This document shows, piece after piece, positions 1 to 9,497 of a stretch of DNA of 64,000 nt. Position numbers and translations under genes: made by a program. Source of the stretch: Chrysogorgia sp. JL179-B06 (taxonomy: Eukaryota > Cnidaria > Anthozoa > Scleralcyonacea > Chrysogorgiidae); assembly GCA_035772405.1 (NCBI GenBank), contig JAYKKM010000016.1, positions 642,501-706,500 on the forward strand, given 5' to 3'. The notes below the pieces were generated by a model that worked only from the letters and a program-made list of their open reading frames with translations, did no database searches and had not been told where the DNA came from. How positions within the stretch are numbered: the stretch's first letter is position 1; each line of letters begins with the position of its first letter.

Positions 1-250
1 GCGTAATTCGATACCTAGATAATACGTATTTAATCTGTTTAAAAGTGTTGTGCTATAACTTTTCTTTCACAAATCTAAAAGTTTGGTCTATACTGCAGAA
101 ATAGTGTGTAGTAGGTCTAACGTTTTGAGCGAAGCCGAAGGCCCTTCGTCAGATGCTCTCTCACTTATGTGATAATACATCTGAAATGATTCCTTATTCC
201 TTGCATTCTCATTCCCATTATTTGTCTATTTCTTCTATTTTTATGAATAG

Positions 251-311
251 ATCCAGTTTTGCCGCCGGTTTTGCTGGAGCTGTAGCATCAAATCCAATTG
301 ATATTGTAAAG
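251..311 (+). CDS. Exon-like fragment of an SLC25 mitochondrial carrier
   Basis: A 20-codon open stretch reads SSFAAGFAGAVASNPIDIVK. It is preceded by an AG acceptor after a T-rich tract (ends 250) and followed by a GT donor (312-313). The AG-hAGAhASNPhDhVK pattern is typical of one transmembrane segment plus the start of the Px(D/E)xx(K/R) signature in SLC25 carriers, most like the UCP5/KMCP1 (SLC25A14/30) branch, which move anions or protons across the mitochondrial inner membrane. The signature here is PIDIVK. The remaining exons lie outside the window or are not recognisable, so the gene is partial and the subfamily is only a guess. Confidence 0.5.
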
Positions 312-592
312 GTATTTGTTATATTTAAGAATTAGAAAACATTTTCTATATTTTCATTTAGTTACAGAAACACGAGTGAAAGTTTTTCCATTGCGATTTC
401 GAGTTATCCCTAATAATCTGGTGTAATGTTCTGCTCATATTTGGAACTATGCTTATTAGCACATGAGTGATAGTTTTTTTTTGTTGTAATTCGATATTCA
501 TTAAAAAAAGTAAAATACTATATTGGCGATGAGGATATAGAATCCTTACCGTACAGGCGAACATGGAAACGGCTTTAACACAATGCCCTTAG

Positions 593-769
593 TTTGATGT
601 CTCAGAAGATGGAGCGATTAGTATTCTTTGGAAGAAATGGCCCGCCCTGTTCAAGAATCTCTTGTGAGCAATGGGCGTTGAGGATGTTAAGGGGCAAAGA
701 GCCCTTTTATTACACTATGCTGGGGAGAGTGTAAATGAAATCTTTCAAACACTTCCCGACACTGAGTAA
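593..769 (+). pseudogene. Gag-like retroelement remnant
   Basis: The 59-codon frame has one internal TGA near 663. Around the stop it reads FDVSEDGAISILWKKWPALF and GQRALLLHYAGESVNEIFQ. This WKKW...F...KG/RALLLHYAGE..N(E/D)IF pattern is familiar from the capsid-like Gag segments of Ty3/Gypsy-type and gag-related proteins that are abundant in invertebrate genomes. No protease, reverse transcriptase or LTR was seen beside it, so it is an isolated dead fragment. It could also be a domesticated gag-derived exon. Confidence 0.45.
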
Positions 770-1388
770 GGCTCGGTATTGCAGAATATACAGTTTGGAT
801 AGAAGGAGGATATTGTGTATATTTATACACGGTATACAATGTATAGTGTATTGTTATACTAACTATAGCTTCTAATAGACTTATAGTGTTGAGGTATATT
901 GTGTCTATTTACTAAACAAGCGAACAGTGCAATTGTGTATATTAACGTCTAATTATACACTATATACGTCAGTAGTTATATGAAAATTATTATTAATGTG
1001 TAAGAGCCTGGACCGAGCTCTAAGCCAATCAGAATGCAGCAAGCATTTGAATTGACCAATCAGAGCACGATTCATACTTTATTTTCCAGGGGCTTGACTA
1101 TAAATTCGGGACAGATCCCCAGTGTGCGCGCGGTCATGACGTGTGTAAAGTGACCAGTAGAAGAGTTTGTGACGTAATCAACCCTGTCTCCTTGAATGAA
1201 CACACAGTCTTTCGTTGAAAAATGTAAATAAATCGTCGCGGTTGAATGTACGCGGTGAATTTCGTTGAAATTTTTAAAATCATCGACCATGGAGATTTGA
1301 AATTAAAAAAAAAAGAAATTCCGAACCGTTTTGACACGAATGAACTTTCTATTATATTATGCATCGGATATATTAAATTTCACAGACG
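770..1388. other. Gene-free AT-rich stretch
   Basis: There is no convincing coding region. The first part (820-960) is full of short TATACAC/GTGTATA motifs in both orientations, which looks like remnants of a palindromic repeat. Nothing else was recognised. Confidence 0.5.
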
Positions 1389-1735
1389 CGAAGTAAGCTA
1401 TTATTGGGCAATCTGGGCAAAAAAGCTCTCACTGGACAATCTGGGCACTGGGCAAGGTAAGCTATTACTGGGCGATCAGGGTACTGGGCAAAATAAGCTA
1501 TTACTGGGCAATCTGGGTAGTGGGCAAAGTAAGCTATCACTGGGCATCTGGGCACTGGGCAAAGTAAGCTATTACTGGGAAATCTGTGCAAAGTAAGCTA
1601 TTACTGGACCTCTGAGCACTGAGTAAAGTAAGCTATTACTGGGCAATCTGGGCAAAGTAAGCTATTACTGGGCGATCTAGGTACTGGGCAAAATAAGCTA
1701 TTACTGCATGGGCAATCTATTTATTTATTTAGCTT
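1389..1735. repeat. 36-bp minisatellite, first block
   Basis: Tandem copies of a unit close to GGGCAAAGTAAGCTATTACT followed by GGGCAATCTGGGCACT, with shortened copies lacking part of the second half. The block is the left part of a single array interrupted by a LINE fragment at about 1736-2450. All apparent reading frames across it are simply the repeat read in frame. Confidence 0.9.
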
Positions 1736-2450
1736 CGCCTGATAAAACATACACAATACAAACAAAATAATACATAAACAATGCGAAAATACAGGAGGCG
1801 GGGACACCACAACAGTTTACACCAATTACTTTGGGCTCGTAAGTTAAAGTTGGTGAGAAGTTACAAAGAAAAAATTACATAAACTAGTAACAGCACGAAA
1901 AGGTGTGGATTAGACTGCGCGACGTGTTGCACTTTAGGCAAACAGTTTTCCAGTTTCGAGCATCGTCCACGTCATAACAAGATACAAGAGCGTTAATTAT
2001 GGTATAATGACCTCTTAAACAGTGTAAGAGTTAAGTGTTCAAGTCTTAAGTGTTCAGGGAGAGAGTTCCAGATTCTAGTTGTTCTAATAAAAAATGAGCG
2101 CTGGTAAGTGGCTGTCTTACATTTACGAGGGTGGAACGAAATTACATTGGTATTTGCAGATGATCGAGTAGGCCTTGAGAGAATAAAACGTGCCGGTAAG
2201 ATATCGTTCGTTATAGTTACAATACCGTTTATGGCCTAAAAAAGAAAAGTTAAGTCAAGATACTCGTGCCAATAGGAGACTGGTAACAGGTTTATTGATA
2301 TCAGCCTGTCTTTGTAGGATTCTGCACATATGAAGGGCAAATTGGGGATAAATTTTGAAGCTCGGCGTTGAATTAGCTCAACTACTGCGGGGACGCACAA
2401 TTGCCAGGTAGAGGGTACGGCGGATCTTTCGGTCTTTGATCTCCGAGGCA
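1736..2450 (-). pseudogene. LINE 3' fragment inside the minisatellite
   Basis: On the minus strand the 2236-2420 part reads IQRRASKFI...YKDRL...INLLPVSYWHEYLDL, the end of the thumb/C-terminal region of CR1/jockey-type non-LTR reverse transcriptases. The rest is decayed. The repeat unit resumes on both sides, so the LINE copy was inserted into an existing array. A second fragment of the same family lies at about 37900-38460, also on the minus strand. Confidence 0.6.
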
Positions 2451-3112
2451 GATCTGGGGAAAGTAAGCTATTACTGGGCATCTGGGAAAAGTAAGCTATT
2501 AGTGGGCAATCTGGGCACTGGATAAGGTAAGCTATATAAACTGGGCAAAGTAAGTTATTACTGGGCAATCTGGGTAAAGTAAGCTATTACTGGGCAATCT
2601 GGGTACTGGGCAAAGTAAGCTATTACTGGGCAGTCTGGGCACTGGGCAAAGTAAGCTATTACTGGGCAGTCTGGGCACTGGGCAAAGTAAGCCATTACTG
2701 GGCGTCTGGGCACTGGGAAAAGAAACTAAGCTATTACTGGGCAATCTGAGCAAAGTAAGCTATTACTGGGCAATCTGGGTACTGGGAAAAGTAAGCTATT
2801 ATTGGGCAATCTGGGCAAAGTAAGCTATATTACTGGGCAATCTGGGCAAAGTAAGCTATTAATGGACAATATGGGCACTGGGCAAAGTAAACTATTACTG
2901 GGCAATCTGGGCACTGGGCAAAGTAAGCTATTACTGGGCAATCTGGGTATTGGACAAAGTAAGCTATTACTGGGTAATCTGGGTACTGTGCAAAGTAAGC
3001 TATTACTGGGCAAAGTAAGCTATTACTGGGCAATCTGGGTGCTGGGAAAAGTAAGCTATTACTAGGCAATCTGCTACTGGGCAAAGTAAGCTATTACTGA
3101 TCAATTTGTACG
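2451..3112. repeat. 36-bp minisatellite, second block
   Basis: Continuation of the GGGCAAAGTAAGCTATTACT array, with about twenty full or partial units. Units vary by loss of the GGGCACT part and by single substitutions. Confidence 0.9.
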
Positions 3113-3184
3113 TCGATTTGTCAATGAAAGGGACTAAGAACTAGATTTGAGTCAGTGAACTCTATATATATAACTGGATGACTA

Positions 3185-3770
3185 AGTTCGGGGCAAAAAG
3201 TGAAGCCAAACATTGCGGACATGGAGGCCGATTTTGTACCTCTTGTACAAATGTTTTACGACATTCTACTTTTGGTTTTGATTGGTTCGGAATACGAAAT
3301 TATTTACAAAAACGAAATTAAGAAGTCGTCGAAAGAAATGAAACCTACAAACTTTCAGTGACCGAGTACTTAAAAAGGATTTAGTATGTTCTGTGATAGT
3401 GACATCAGTTGTCTGAAAATGAGGGGGGAACGGTAAAATGAAATCGTTCGTTAACCTGTTTTTTCTCAATAATTTTGTGAGGGCTTCTTTTGTCATTTTG
3501 TGTTAATTCTGCTATTTCTTTCTATAAAAAATGAACCATTTTCACTCTTTTTTACTTTGGTAATATAAATTTGAAATTATTGGCTCATTTCTGTCTGTTG
3601 ATATTTTGTTTTGTGTATATGTTTTGAAAATGAACATATAGTTGAGAAAAATAGAAAAGTTGCGTGGGAGATTGAAACTGACCTAAAAGACCGCGTAGCG
3701 GACTGAAACTGACGCACAAAATTACCTCCATGTCCGCCGTGTTTGGATTCACTTTTTACCCGACCAAAGA
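3185..3770. mobile_element. Probable MITE with imperfect inverted ends
   Basis: The sequence around 3190-3235 (GGCAAAAAGTGAAGCCAAAC and following) recurs inverted at 3716-3768 (GTTTGGATTCACTTTTTACC). Both copies include the GGACATGGAGG core. The roughly 480 bases between have no gene. This looks like a small non-autonomous DNA transposon. Its target duplication was not resolved. Confidence 0.55.
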
Positions 3771-4640
3771 CCAGAACATAGTACTCTATATAGCTCAGAG
3801 GGTTGAGTGAGTTTGATCCTGCAGAAGTCTCGGGTGAATAAAATCAAAATGGCGTCCAGTTGATCGGGAATTTTAAGAACGAAGTTGTTTATCGATGATA
3901 TACCCGTAAAGAATTGAGATTAGGGTTATGGCTAGGGTTAGAGTTTGTATTATGGTCAAGCTACAGTTCAAACTTATAAAAATTTATCAGTAGAGCATTT
4001 CTTCAGCTTCGTGGTGCCATTTTGAATAAAACACTCCGGTGAGCACTGGTACCTAATTGAGTGATACAGTCTTGAGACGTTTTCATGATAAATACAAGTA
4101 GATGTTTTCGTTCGAAAATGCCTAGGTCTCTCTTTGGGCGTAACGAAATTCACATCCATATTTTCGCACTAAATTGTTGTCGTTAAACTATATTTTTAGA
4201 CTAGGTTAATGAATCAAAGAAAGTTAAAGGGTCATAGTGACGGTGGACCAAAAATCTATAAAAATTCTCTGGACTGTATATTAACTGTGAGTATGCTTAC
4301 TAAAATGGTGGTATTTTTATAAGCTGTGTTGTTATTATATGACTGGCTTCATTTTCCAATTTGAAGACAAACAAACAAAACCTAGAAAATGTTTGAATTT
4401 TCTCTCTATTTTTCTACTTATTTTTATTTATGTTTCATTCTATTTTGTTCCATATTCTGCACGTGAGCATGTCCTATTGTTTACTATTCTGCTACGTTGT
4501 TTTTTTTGCATTGAATCCTAGTATGTATATGCTCTCGTATATCCATCTGTATTCAATGTGCATTAATTACCATAATACATGCATACAGCAAACTATTGTA
4601 TTATTATATATTTAAGCCTGGACACATATCTGAACTTTTT
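3771..4640. other. Gene-free stretch
   Basis: AT-rich sequence. Short open frames (for example 4339-4521) show no family signature and biased hydrophobic composition from T-rich DNA. Nothing was recognised. Confidence 0.4.
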
Positions 4641-4649
4641 ATTCAACCC

Positions 4650-4850
4650 AACGCACAATCACTACGAGTGACACAGTGAAGTATGGTGAAAACTCTCTCA
4701 GATATTATGGTCCCTATATATGGCCAAAACCTAACAAACAAGATAGAGAAAAACCCAGTTTAGAGTCTTTTGGAAGAAATATCGGAAAAAGTGGCCTTGA
4801 AAGCCTACTTGATAATAATTGCAGAGACTGTGTGATGTGCTCAACATAAT
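4650..4850 (+). pseudogene. LINE C-terminal fragment (copy A)
   Basis: The plus-strand reading YGENSLRYYGPYIW ... SLESFGRNIGK ... NCRDCVMC matches the conserved tail of many animal non-LTR retrotransposon ORF2 proteins: Y(G)..S(I/L)RY.GP.IW, then an ESF..(N/K)I..W-like helix and a cysteine pair. It is preceded by no intact polymerase, so it is an isolated 3' end. Confidence 0.6.
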
Positions 4851-4969
4851 ACTAATTCTATTTTATTTGGATTTTATTTAGGTTATTTAGTAAACATTTT
4901 GTAATACTGACATGCAGCTTCAAATTAGTTGGATTATCTCGTTTGTTATTTTCCCCTCGCCCTGACGGC

Positions 4970-5198
4970 GGTGATAACTCAAATCTCACAGTTTCTGATG
5001 AAACAACTGCAGATTTAGAAAAAAATTTAATAATGAGCTGGAAAAGTTTATCAATGGCTTATTGCCAATAAATTGACATTAAATGTAGACAAAACTGAGT
5101 AAATGATAATTGGATCATATAAACGACTATCTAAAATTACCACTGACCCACAAATTGTCATTGGTGGAGAAAATGTTAAACAAGTATCTGTTACCAAG
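4970..5198 (+). pseudogene. LINE reverse transcriptase fragment (copy B, after the YADD box)
   Basis: The decayed frame reads SNLTVSDETTADLEKNLN and then LTLNVDKTE...IIGS, the region just after the catalytic (Y/F)ADD motif in CR1/jockey-type reverse transcriptases. It abuts copy C at about 5199, which begins earlier in the protein. The two fragments are therefore in reversed order compared with an intact LINE. Confidence 0.6.
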
Positions 5199-6449
5199 TC
5201 CTAGAATGGTTTACGATTTCAAATTAGCGGATTGGAACGCATTAAAGGATGATTTCAGAAACGCCCAATGGGACAACATATACTTGATGGACAACATCGA
5301 TGAGGTTTGGGAGGCTTGGAAAACTTGTTTTTTCAAAGCCGTCAAACAAAACATTCCTTCCAAACGTGTACAACCCCAACGCAATGCGCCATGGATTAAT
5401 TCAGATCTGAAGAAGTTAATTCATAAGAAACGGAGACTTTGGAAAACAGCTCGATTTTCGGGGGACTCGGATAAATGGACCAGTTATAGGAGATTTAGTA
5501 ATTCTGTCAAAGATCAGCTTAACAAAGCCTATAATAACTATACCATCAATCTTACTGCTTAAAGTCGCGTACCGGTAAATCTAGTGTTCCAAGCTGTATC
5601 GAGAACAATGGGAAAAGATTGTTTTCACCTGTGGCAAAAGCAGACATCTTAAATTCTTTTTTCCATTCGGTGTTTAATGAAAAAGTACCAGAGGAGTTGG
5701 TTCGTGCTGAAAACCCAAATGCAAGTCCTTTCACCGAGCATGAAATTACAGACTTATATTGTAGCGCAGATGATGTTGCCATATTACTTGGTTCAATCAA
5801 AGTTAATAAAGCATGTGGTCCGGACAACATTTCACTAAGAGTTTTAAAAGAATGTGCGTCGGTACTGGCACCATCGTTGGCAAATTTATTCAATCTTTCT
5901 CTGACACGAGGTGAACTGCCATCGGAGTGGAAACTAGCGAATATTGTTCCAATCCACAAGTCAGGCAAAAGATCTTTGGCAGAAAATTATCGTCCTGTCT
6001 CACTGACTAGTGTTATTGTCAAGACCTTAGAACGATTAGTGCACATGCATATTACGCAGTTTCTAAATGAATTGAAGCTATTATGTGACAACCAACATGG
6101 ATTTAGACAAAACAGATCTTGCGTTACTCAGCTTTTGCAGTTATTGCATAATTGGTTTGAGACTATGGATAAATTGGGCTCGGTCGACGCCATATTTCGC
6201 CAAAGCATTCAACAAAGTCTCCCATGCGCATCTGCTCTACAAGTTAAAGCTGTATGGAGTGAAAGGCCAGCTTCTGGCCTGGATCAGGGATTTTTTAACA
6301 TCAAGAAAGCAACGTGTGGTGGTTGAAGGTCATGCCTCGGAATGGCTGGAAGTAACGTCTGGAGTACCTCAAGGTAGTATCATTGGTCCGCTATTGTTTC
6401 TAGTGTACATTAACGATCTACCTTCGTTTGTTAGTTGTCATTCTGAGTT
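5199..6449 (+). pseudogene. LINE ORF2 fragment (linker and reverse transcriptase, copy C)
   Basis: Two frames together give the segment between endonuclease and polymerase (5199-5562, ending near LNKAYNNY), then the reverse transcriptase from 5619: [65 protein letters not shown] and [20 protein letters not shown]. Frame changes occur near 5562 and 6195, and the expected D in the first catalytic box is replaced by the broken frame. It stops at about 6449 just before YADD, where helicase sequence begins in the same strand. It is of the CR1/jockey-like class and is not functional. Confidence 0.8.
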
Positions 6450-7091
6450 GTTTGATGAGATACCCGACCAACAGCTTCTCGACAACATCCAAGACGGTCG
6501 CGTCATCTCCACCAGCGGTCAAGCTACCGAAAACGACATACTGCGAGCCTTCGAGGAGCACCCACATACGACGTTGCTAACATACACACAACACGCGCCG
6601 CGGACACCGTCAACGATCTGATGGCGACAAAGTTATTTCAGAACGCAACACCTTTAGCTGTTGCACAGCTAGACTGCGAACGTGAACCAACACGTATTTA
6701 TGGCGGCATGCGAGTTATTGTAACGCAGAACAGGGACAAACGAAACGGCATCGTCAATGGGCAAGTGGGCATCGTTGAACGCGTGCAAAACCAAACAATT
6801 CTTTTGAAGTTTGCCAACAATACTCTTGCTCCGATTTATCCTGTTACTGTCCAGAGAAATGATGGGGGTAGCAGCGTATTTTATCCGTTACGCATTGCGT
6901 ATGCAACAACTATGTGCAAGGCGCAGGGGCAAACATTGCGCAAAGCGGTTCTATGGTTTGACATCGACGCCATTCCGCCGGGTACTGGTTACGTTGCAAT
7001 GTCGCGTGTTAAATGCAGACAAGATATTTTATTTTTGACAATTTTGAAACCGGCATATTTTCGACCTGTTCGCCAAATGGTATCGTCATGA
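6450..7091 (+). pseudogene. Pif1-like DNA helicase, C-terminal part, 5'-truncated
   Basis: After the LINE junction the plus strand encodes the second RecA domain of a Pif1/RecD-type superfamily 1B helicase: GGMRVIVTQNRDKRNGIVNG (nucleotide-binding and beta-hairpin region), LRIAYATTMCKAQGQTL (motif V) and GYVAMSRVK (motif VI, arginine finger). The Walker A and B half is missing, removed at the LINE junction. A frameshift lies near 6585, just upstream of the ATG at 6621. Such helicases occur in Helitrons and in large virus-like elements. The next gene (7405) is only 310 bases downstream on the same strand, so both may have belonged to one element. Confidence 0.75.
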
Positions 7092-7404
7092 TCACGGTGC
7101 CAATGTACATGTATGAATTATCAATCAAAACAAATTATTATTGATTTATTAAAATAATTACAATTATTAATTATAAATATATATGAATTATTAGTAATAA
7201 TTCATATATATCAATTATTAGTATATATATATATATATGTAATTATTAACAAATTATAATTGTTAGTTTAATTGACGGTGACGCTGCGAATAGCGAACAA
7301 ATCTAAAATTCCACGATATTTGCTGCACGAACGCTGTAAGAGTATTTTAACTAGTAAATTTGAGTTTCCTACACTGACTATTACACGTTATTATTTTTTG
7401 GTAG
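7092..7404. other. AT-rich spacer
   Basis: No gene is seen. It contains (TA)n and AATTATTA-type runs at 7140-7260. Its end (TTATTATTTTTTGGTAG, ending 7404) could be a splice acceptor directly before the ATG of the next gene. Confidence 0.4.
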
Positions 7405-7856
7405 ATGTTGAAACATAAGAAGAACAATAGCGCAACGTCGCAAACACCCATGGCTGCTAGAGGTGTGAATTATTTTCGACATTTCCCAAACAATCATCTA
7501 AAACCTTACGGTCTAGCAGATGGAGCGCCGGACCAAGACACAACCTTCCGTCGCCTCAACCCGCAGTGTTGCGAATGGTTAACGAGGCCTAAAATCGCCA
7601 TGAGCGAATTTTCGTCAACATTGGTTGAAAATTTGACATTTCTCGACGAGCAGAAGATTCGCATCGGAGACAAGGACGTGTGCGAGAACACCGATAAACT
7701 GAAACCATTGCTTGAAAGTTTGAATAAATTAAACAAACGCAATGAGGAAGTGCCGTCAAAAAAAGACGTGAAAATATTACTTACTAACATGTATAGCGAG
7801 GACGACGATGTTGATGATTTCTTTTCACAAATGTGCAAAGTGGGTGCAACGATGTA
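7405..7856 (+). pseudogene. Unknown gene split by the Polinton, 5' part
   Basis: The ATG at 7405 opens a frame of 150 codons that runs exactly into the Polinton boundary and continues in frame at 31670 on the other side. Together the two halves give about 263 residues. This half has a basic, Gln/Asn/Pro-rich start, a middle with alternating acidic and Lys residues, and an acidic cluster (SEDDDVDDFF) near the break. I do not recognise the family. It follows a Pif1-like helicase fragment on the same strand, so it may be a gene of an older virus-like or transposon element. The split is caused only by the insertion; otherwise the frame is intact. Confidence 0.6.
7851..7856. repeat. Polinton target-site duplication, left copy (GATGTA)
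   Basis: The hexamer GATGTA stands directly before the left terminus and again directly after the right terminus at 31664-31669. A 6-bp duplication is the diagnostic length for Polinton/Maverick integration. Confidence 0.95.
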
Positions 7857-7958
7857 AGTAGTATAGAAACTAGCGGTACCGGCGCATTTTTCCATTTTTT
7901 CATGCTTCGCAATCAAAATGTGAAAAAGTTCGCTGTTACTGCTAGTTTCGAGACTACT
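7857..7958. repeat. Left Polinton terminus, self-complementary hairpin
   Basis: The outer arm (7857-7900, from AGTAGTATAGAAACTAGCGG) is complementary to an inner arm at 7921-7958 whose reverse complement begins AGTAGTCTCGAAACTAGC. The loop is about 20 bases. The same arrangement, much longer, is found at the right end. Besides pairing with the other terminus as an ordinary terminal inverted repeat, each end can therefore fold on itself. Confidence 0.85.
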
Positions 7959-8020
7959 AAAACGAGACGAAATAAATTAGACTCAAAAATCATCACACAC
8001 GTTTCCCAAAATATTTTTTT

Positions 8021-8257
8021 TCAAGTATTAGTACGTAGAAGCCGCAACTCTCTTTTACGACTGGTCATCCTTTTCCCGAGTACAGTATGTTTAAACCTCT
8101 CGTCTAGTTTCTTCCTCTCTAGACTACTATTAGTGAATAGTTGTCGTTTCATCTCTCTTACCTGGTAGATAAATAGGAGGTCTTCGTTTAGTCTCACTGT
8201 CTTTTCCTCCACTGACTCCCGACGTTCTACACTACTCTTCATGGCTACAGTACTCAT
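8021..8257 (-). CDS. Small basic protein of unknown function at the left end of the Polinton
   Basis: The 78-codon frame is very rich in Arg, Lys and Glu (for example MTSRKRELRLLR near the C-terminus) and has no membrane segment. I do not recognise it. Support for it being real comes from its position as the last gene of the leftward cluster and from its upstream sequence. On the minus strand the ATG is preceded by AGTATATACTAACTTA, nearly the same as the AGTATAGTAACTTAG that precedes the gene at 25272. It could be a DNA-binding or core protein, but that is only a guess from charge. Confidence 0.45.
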   Translation of the reverse strand: MSTVAMKSSVERRESVEEKTVRLNEDLLFIYQVREMKRQLFTNSSLERKKLDERFKHTVLGKRMTSRKRELRLLRTNT

Positions 8258-8306
8258 TAAGTTAGTATATACTCATGTCTTTAGGTCGTTTTGTAAATTA
8301 TTGTAA

Positions 8307-8855
8307 TTAGATAGCGCTGTCTCCTTCGTTCGGGGGTTCTCCCTCAGGGGTTTCCCCTCTTGCCATGTGACTAAGTACGTGTTTACTAGTTGTCAGTCCA
8401 CCTGATAACAACCCTAAACAAGGGAGGTAGGGGGATATGTATGATATAAACTTCTCTACATCTCTTTTTAATAACTGGTCAGTAATCAACTCGTTTTCGA
8501 GCTTTTCAGGTGACTCAATAGCGTTGAACCCTCCTAACGCGTGGGCGAACTTGCTTATTAAAAGGTCACAGAGGAACATGTTCGCTTTCTCCATTCTTTT
8601 TACCTCCCATTCTTCGTAGATCTTATTGATAACTTTAGCTGAAGCCTTTTTAAGATAAGCGATGGATTGGTCTATCTCACCATCCTCTAAGAGTCTTCTT
8701 AGTTCGTTTCGTTTCTTATCTACATCAGTTTGCGGAGTGTCGTCAACTTGTGGCGTATCGATTTGTGGGTCGTCGATCACTTCCTGTTCTGCTTCTTGTA
8801 TGTCTTCGATGAGTTCGTCAATTGTCTCAGGATTTTTTGTCTTACGTCTTGGCAT
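8307..8855 (-). CDS. Unknown Polinton protein, acidic N-terminus
   Basis: 182 residues. Residues 1-50 are acidic and rich in Asp, Glu, Pro, Thr and Gln after a basic start (MPRRKTKNP). Residues about 50-150 look helical. A hydrophobic Gly/Leu-rich patch (PYLPCLGLLSGGL) lies near 145-157 before a polar tail. No family was recognised. It is directly downstream of the packaging ATPase, overlapping its last codons by 14 bases. It carries the best copy of the putative promoter, CGTATAGTATAG, three bases before the ATG. Its place next to capsid and packaging genes suggests a virion or assembly role, which is inference. Confidence 0.75.
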   Translation of the reverse strand: MPRRKTKNPETIDELIEDIQEAEQEVIDDPQIDTPQVDDTPQTDVDKKRNELRRLLEDGEIDQSIAYLKKASAKVINKIYEEWEVKRMEKANMFLCDLLISKFAHALGGFNAIESPEKLENELITDQLLKRDVEKFISYISPYLPCLGLLSGGLTTSKHVLSHMARGETPEGEPPNEGDSAI

Positions 8856-9481
8856 GTCCTATACTATACGACGTGTTTTGTTTTCGCGGAATAACTAATT
8901 CATACGAGTATGGATGTCTTAGAAGTATCTCCAATCTTGCGTATTCGTTGTCTTTCAACTGTTTTATTATTTTCTGAATTTCCACTTTATCGACTCCGTT
9001 GAGATAATCGTCTACGATAATTTTCATATCGTTTCTGTTGGGGTTGTAGAATGTTACTAACTTTGAGATGTTCTCACGGTATGGTTTACTAATTGAGGTT
9101 AGTTGTTGTGTTATGACTATTGTGGATAGGTTGTAGTGTCTAGCGCTAAAGGCTAGTTTAACTAGTTCACTTGTTCTGTTTTTTAACGTCCTGCCCACCA
9201 GCACAATAATCTAATATTATTAGTGAGTTGGTACCTTTATAAGTGTCAGTCACATGTTTAAGGACTACGTTGACCTTATCTTGCTCACACTGGATAGCGA
9301 TAAAGTCTGGGTCTCTCAAGTATTTCCACTCTATGTACGTCTTATTCCATTCGAACGTTGGGCATATAAGAATGATGAAATCGAAGTGATTCGTGTAGTC
9401 TTTCTCTATCATATCCAAGAGGTAGTACGTTTTACCGCAGGCTGTCATACCAACAATCAGCATGTTAAAAGGTGTTTTCAT
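8842..9481 (-). pseudogene. FtsK/HerA-type genome-packaging ATPase (A32-like), frameshifted
   Basis: This ATPase pumps viral DNA into the capsid. The start is best placed at the ATG at 9481 (MKTPFNMLIVGMTACGKTYY), where GMTACGKT is the Walker A box at residues about 11-18. The Walker B region reads SLIILDYCAGG, where most relatives have two acidic residues in a row (DD), so the second acidic residue is replaced by Tyr. A one-base expansion in a run of six A near 9185 shifts the frame. The protein continues in another frame with RTSELVKLAFSARHYNLSTI (sensor region, ...VITQQL) to 8842. About 212 residues, normal for Polintons. It starts 17 bases after the capsid gene stop, typical of the MCP-ATPase neighbourhood. 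Probably inactive here. Confidence 0.9.
8858..8870 (-). promoter_or_regulatory. Putative Polinton promoter, CGTATAGTATAGG
   Basis: Minus-strand sequence CGTATAGTATAGG ends two bases before the ATG of the 8855 gene. The same 12-mer occurs at 24040-24051, and close variants lie upstream of at least eight other genes on both strands. Confidence 0.7.
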
Positions 9482-9495
9482 ATAGAATACTATAT
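9482..9495 (-). promoter_or_regulatory. Putative promoter of the packaging ATPase
   Basis: Minus-strand ATATAGTATTCTAT directly precedes the ATG at 9481. It is a variant of the CGTATAGTATAG motif and sits in the short gap after the capsid gene. It also supports choosing this ATG over an upstream one at 9523. Confidence 0.45.
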
Positions 9496-9497
9496 GT

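Noticed and set aside
1246..3084. Several reading frames of 70-116 codons rich in LGNLGTGQSKLLL- or CPVPRLPSNSLL-like repeats
   Set aside because: They are the 36-bp minisatellite read in a frame. The unit length is a multiple of three, so stops are avoided by chance.
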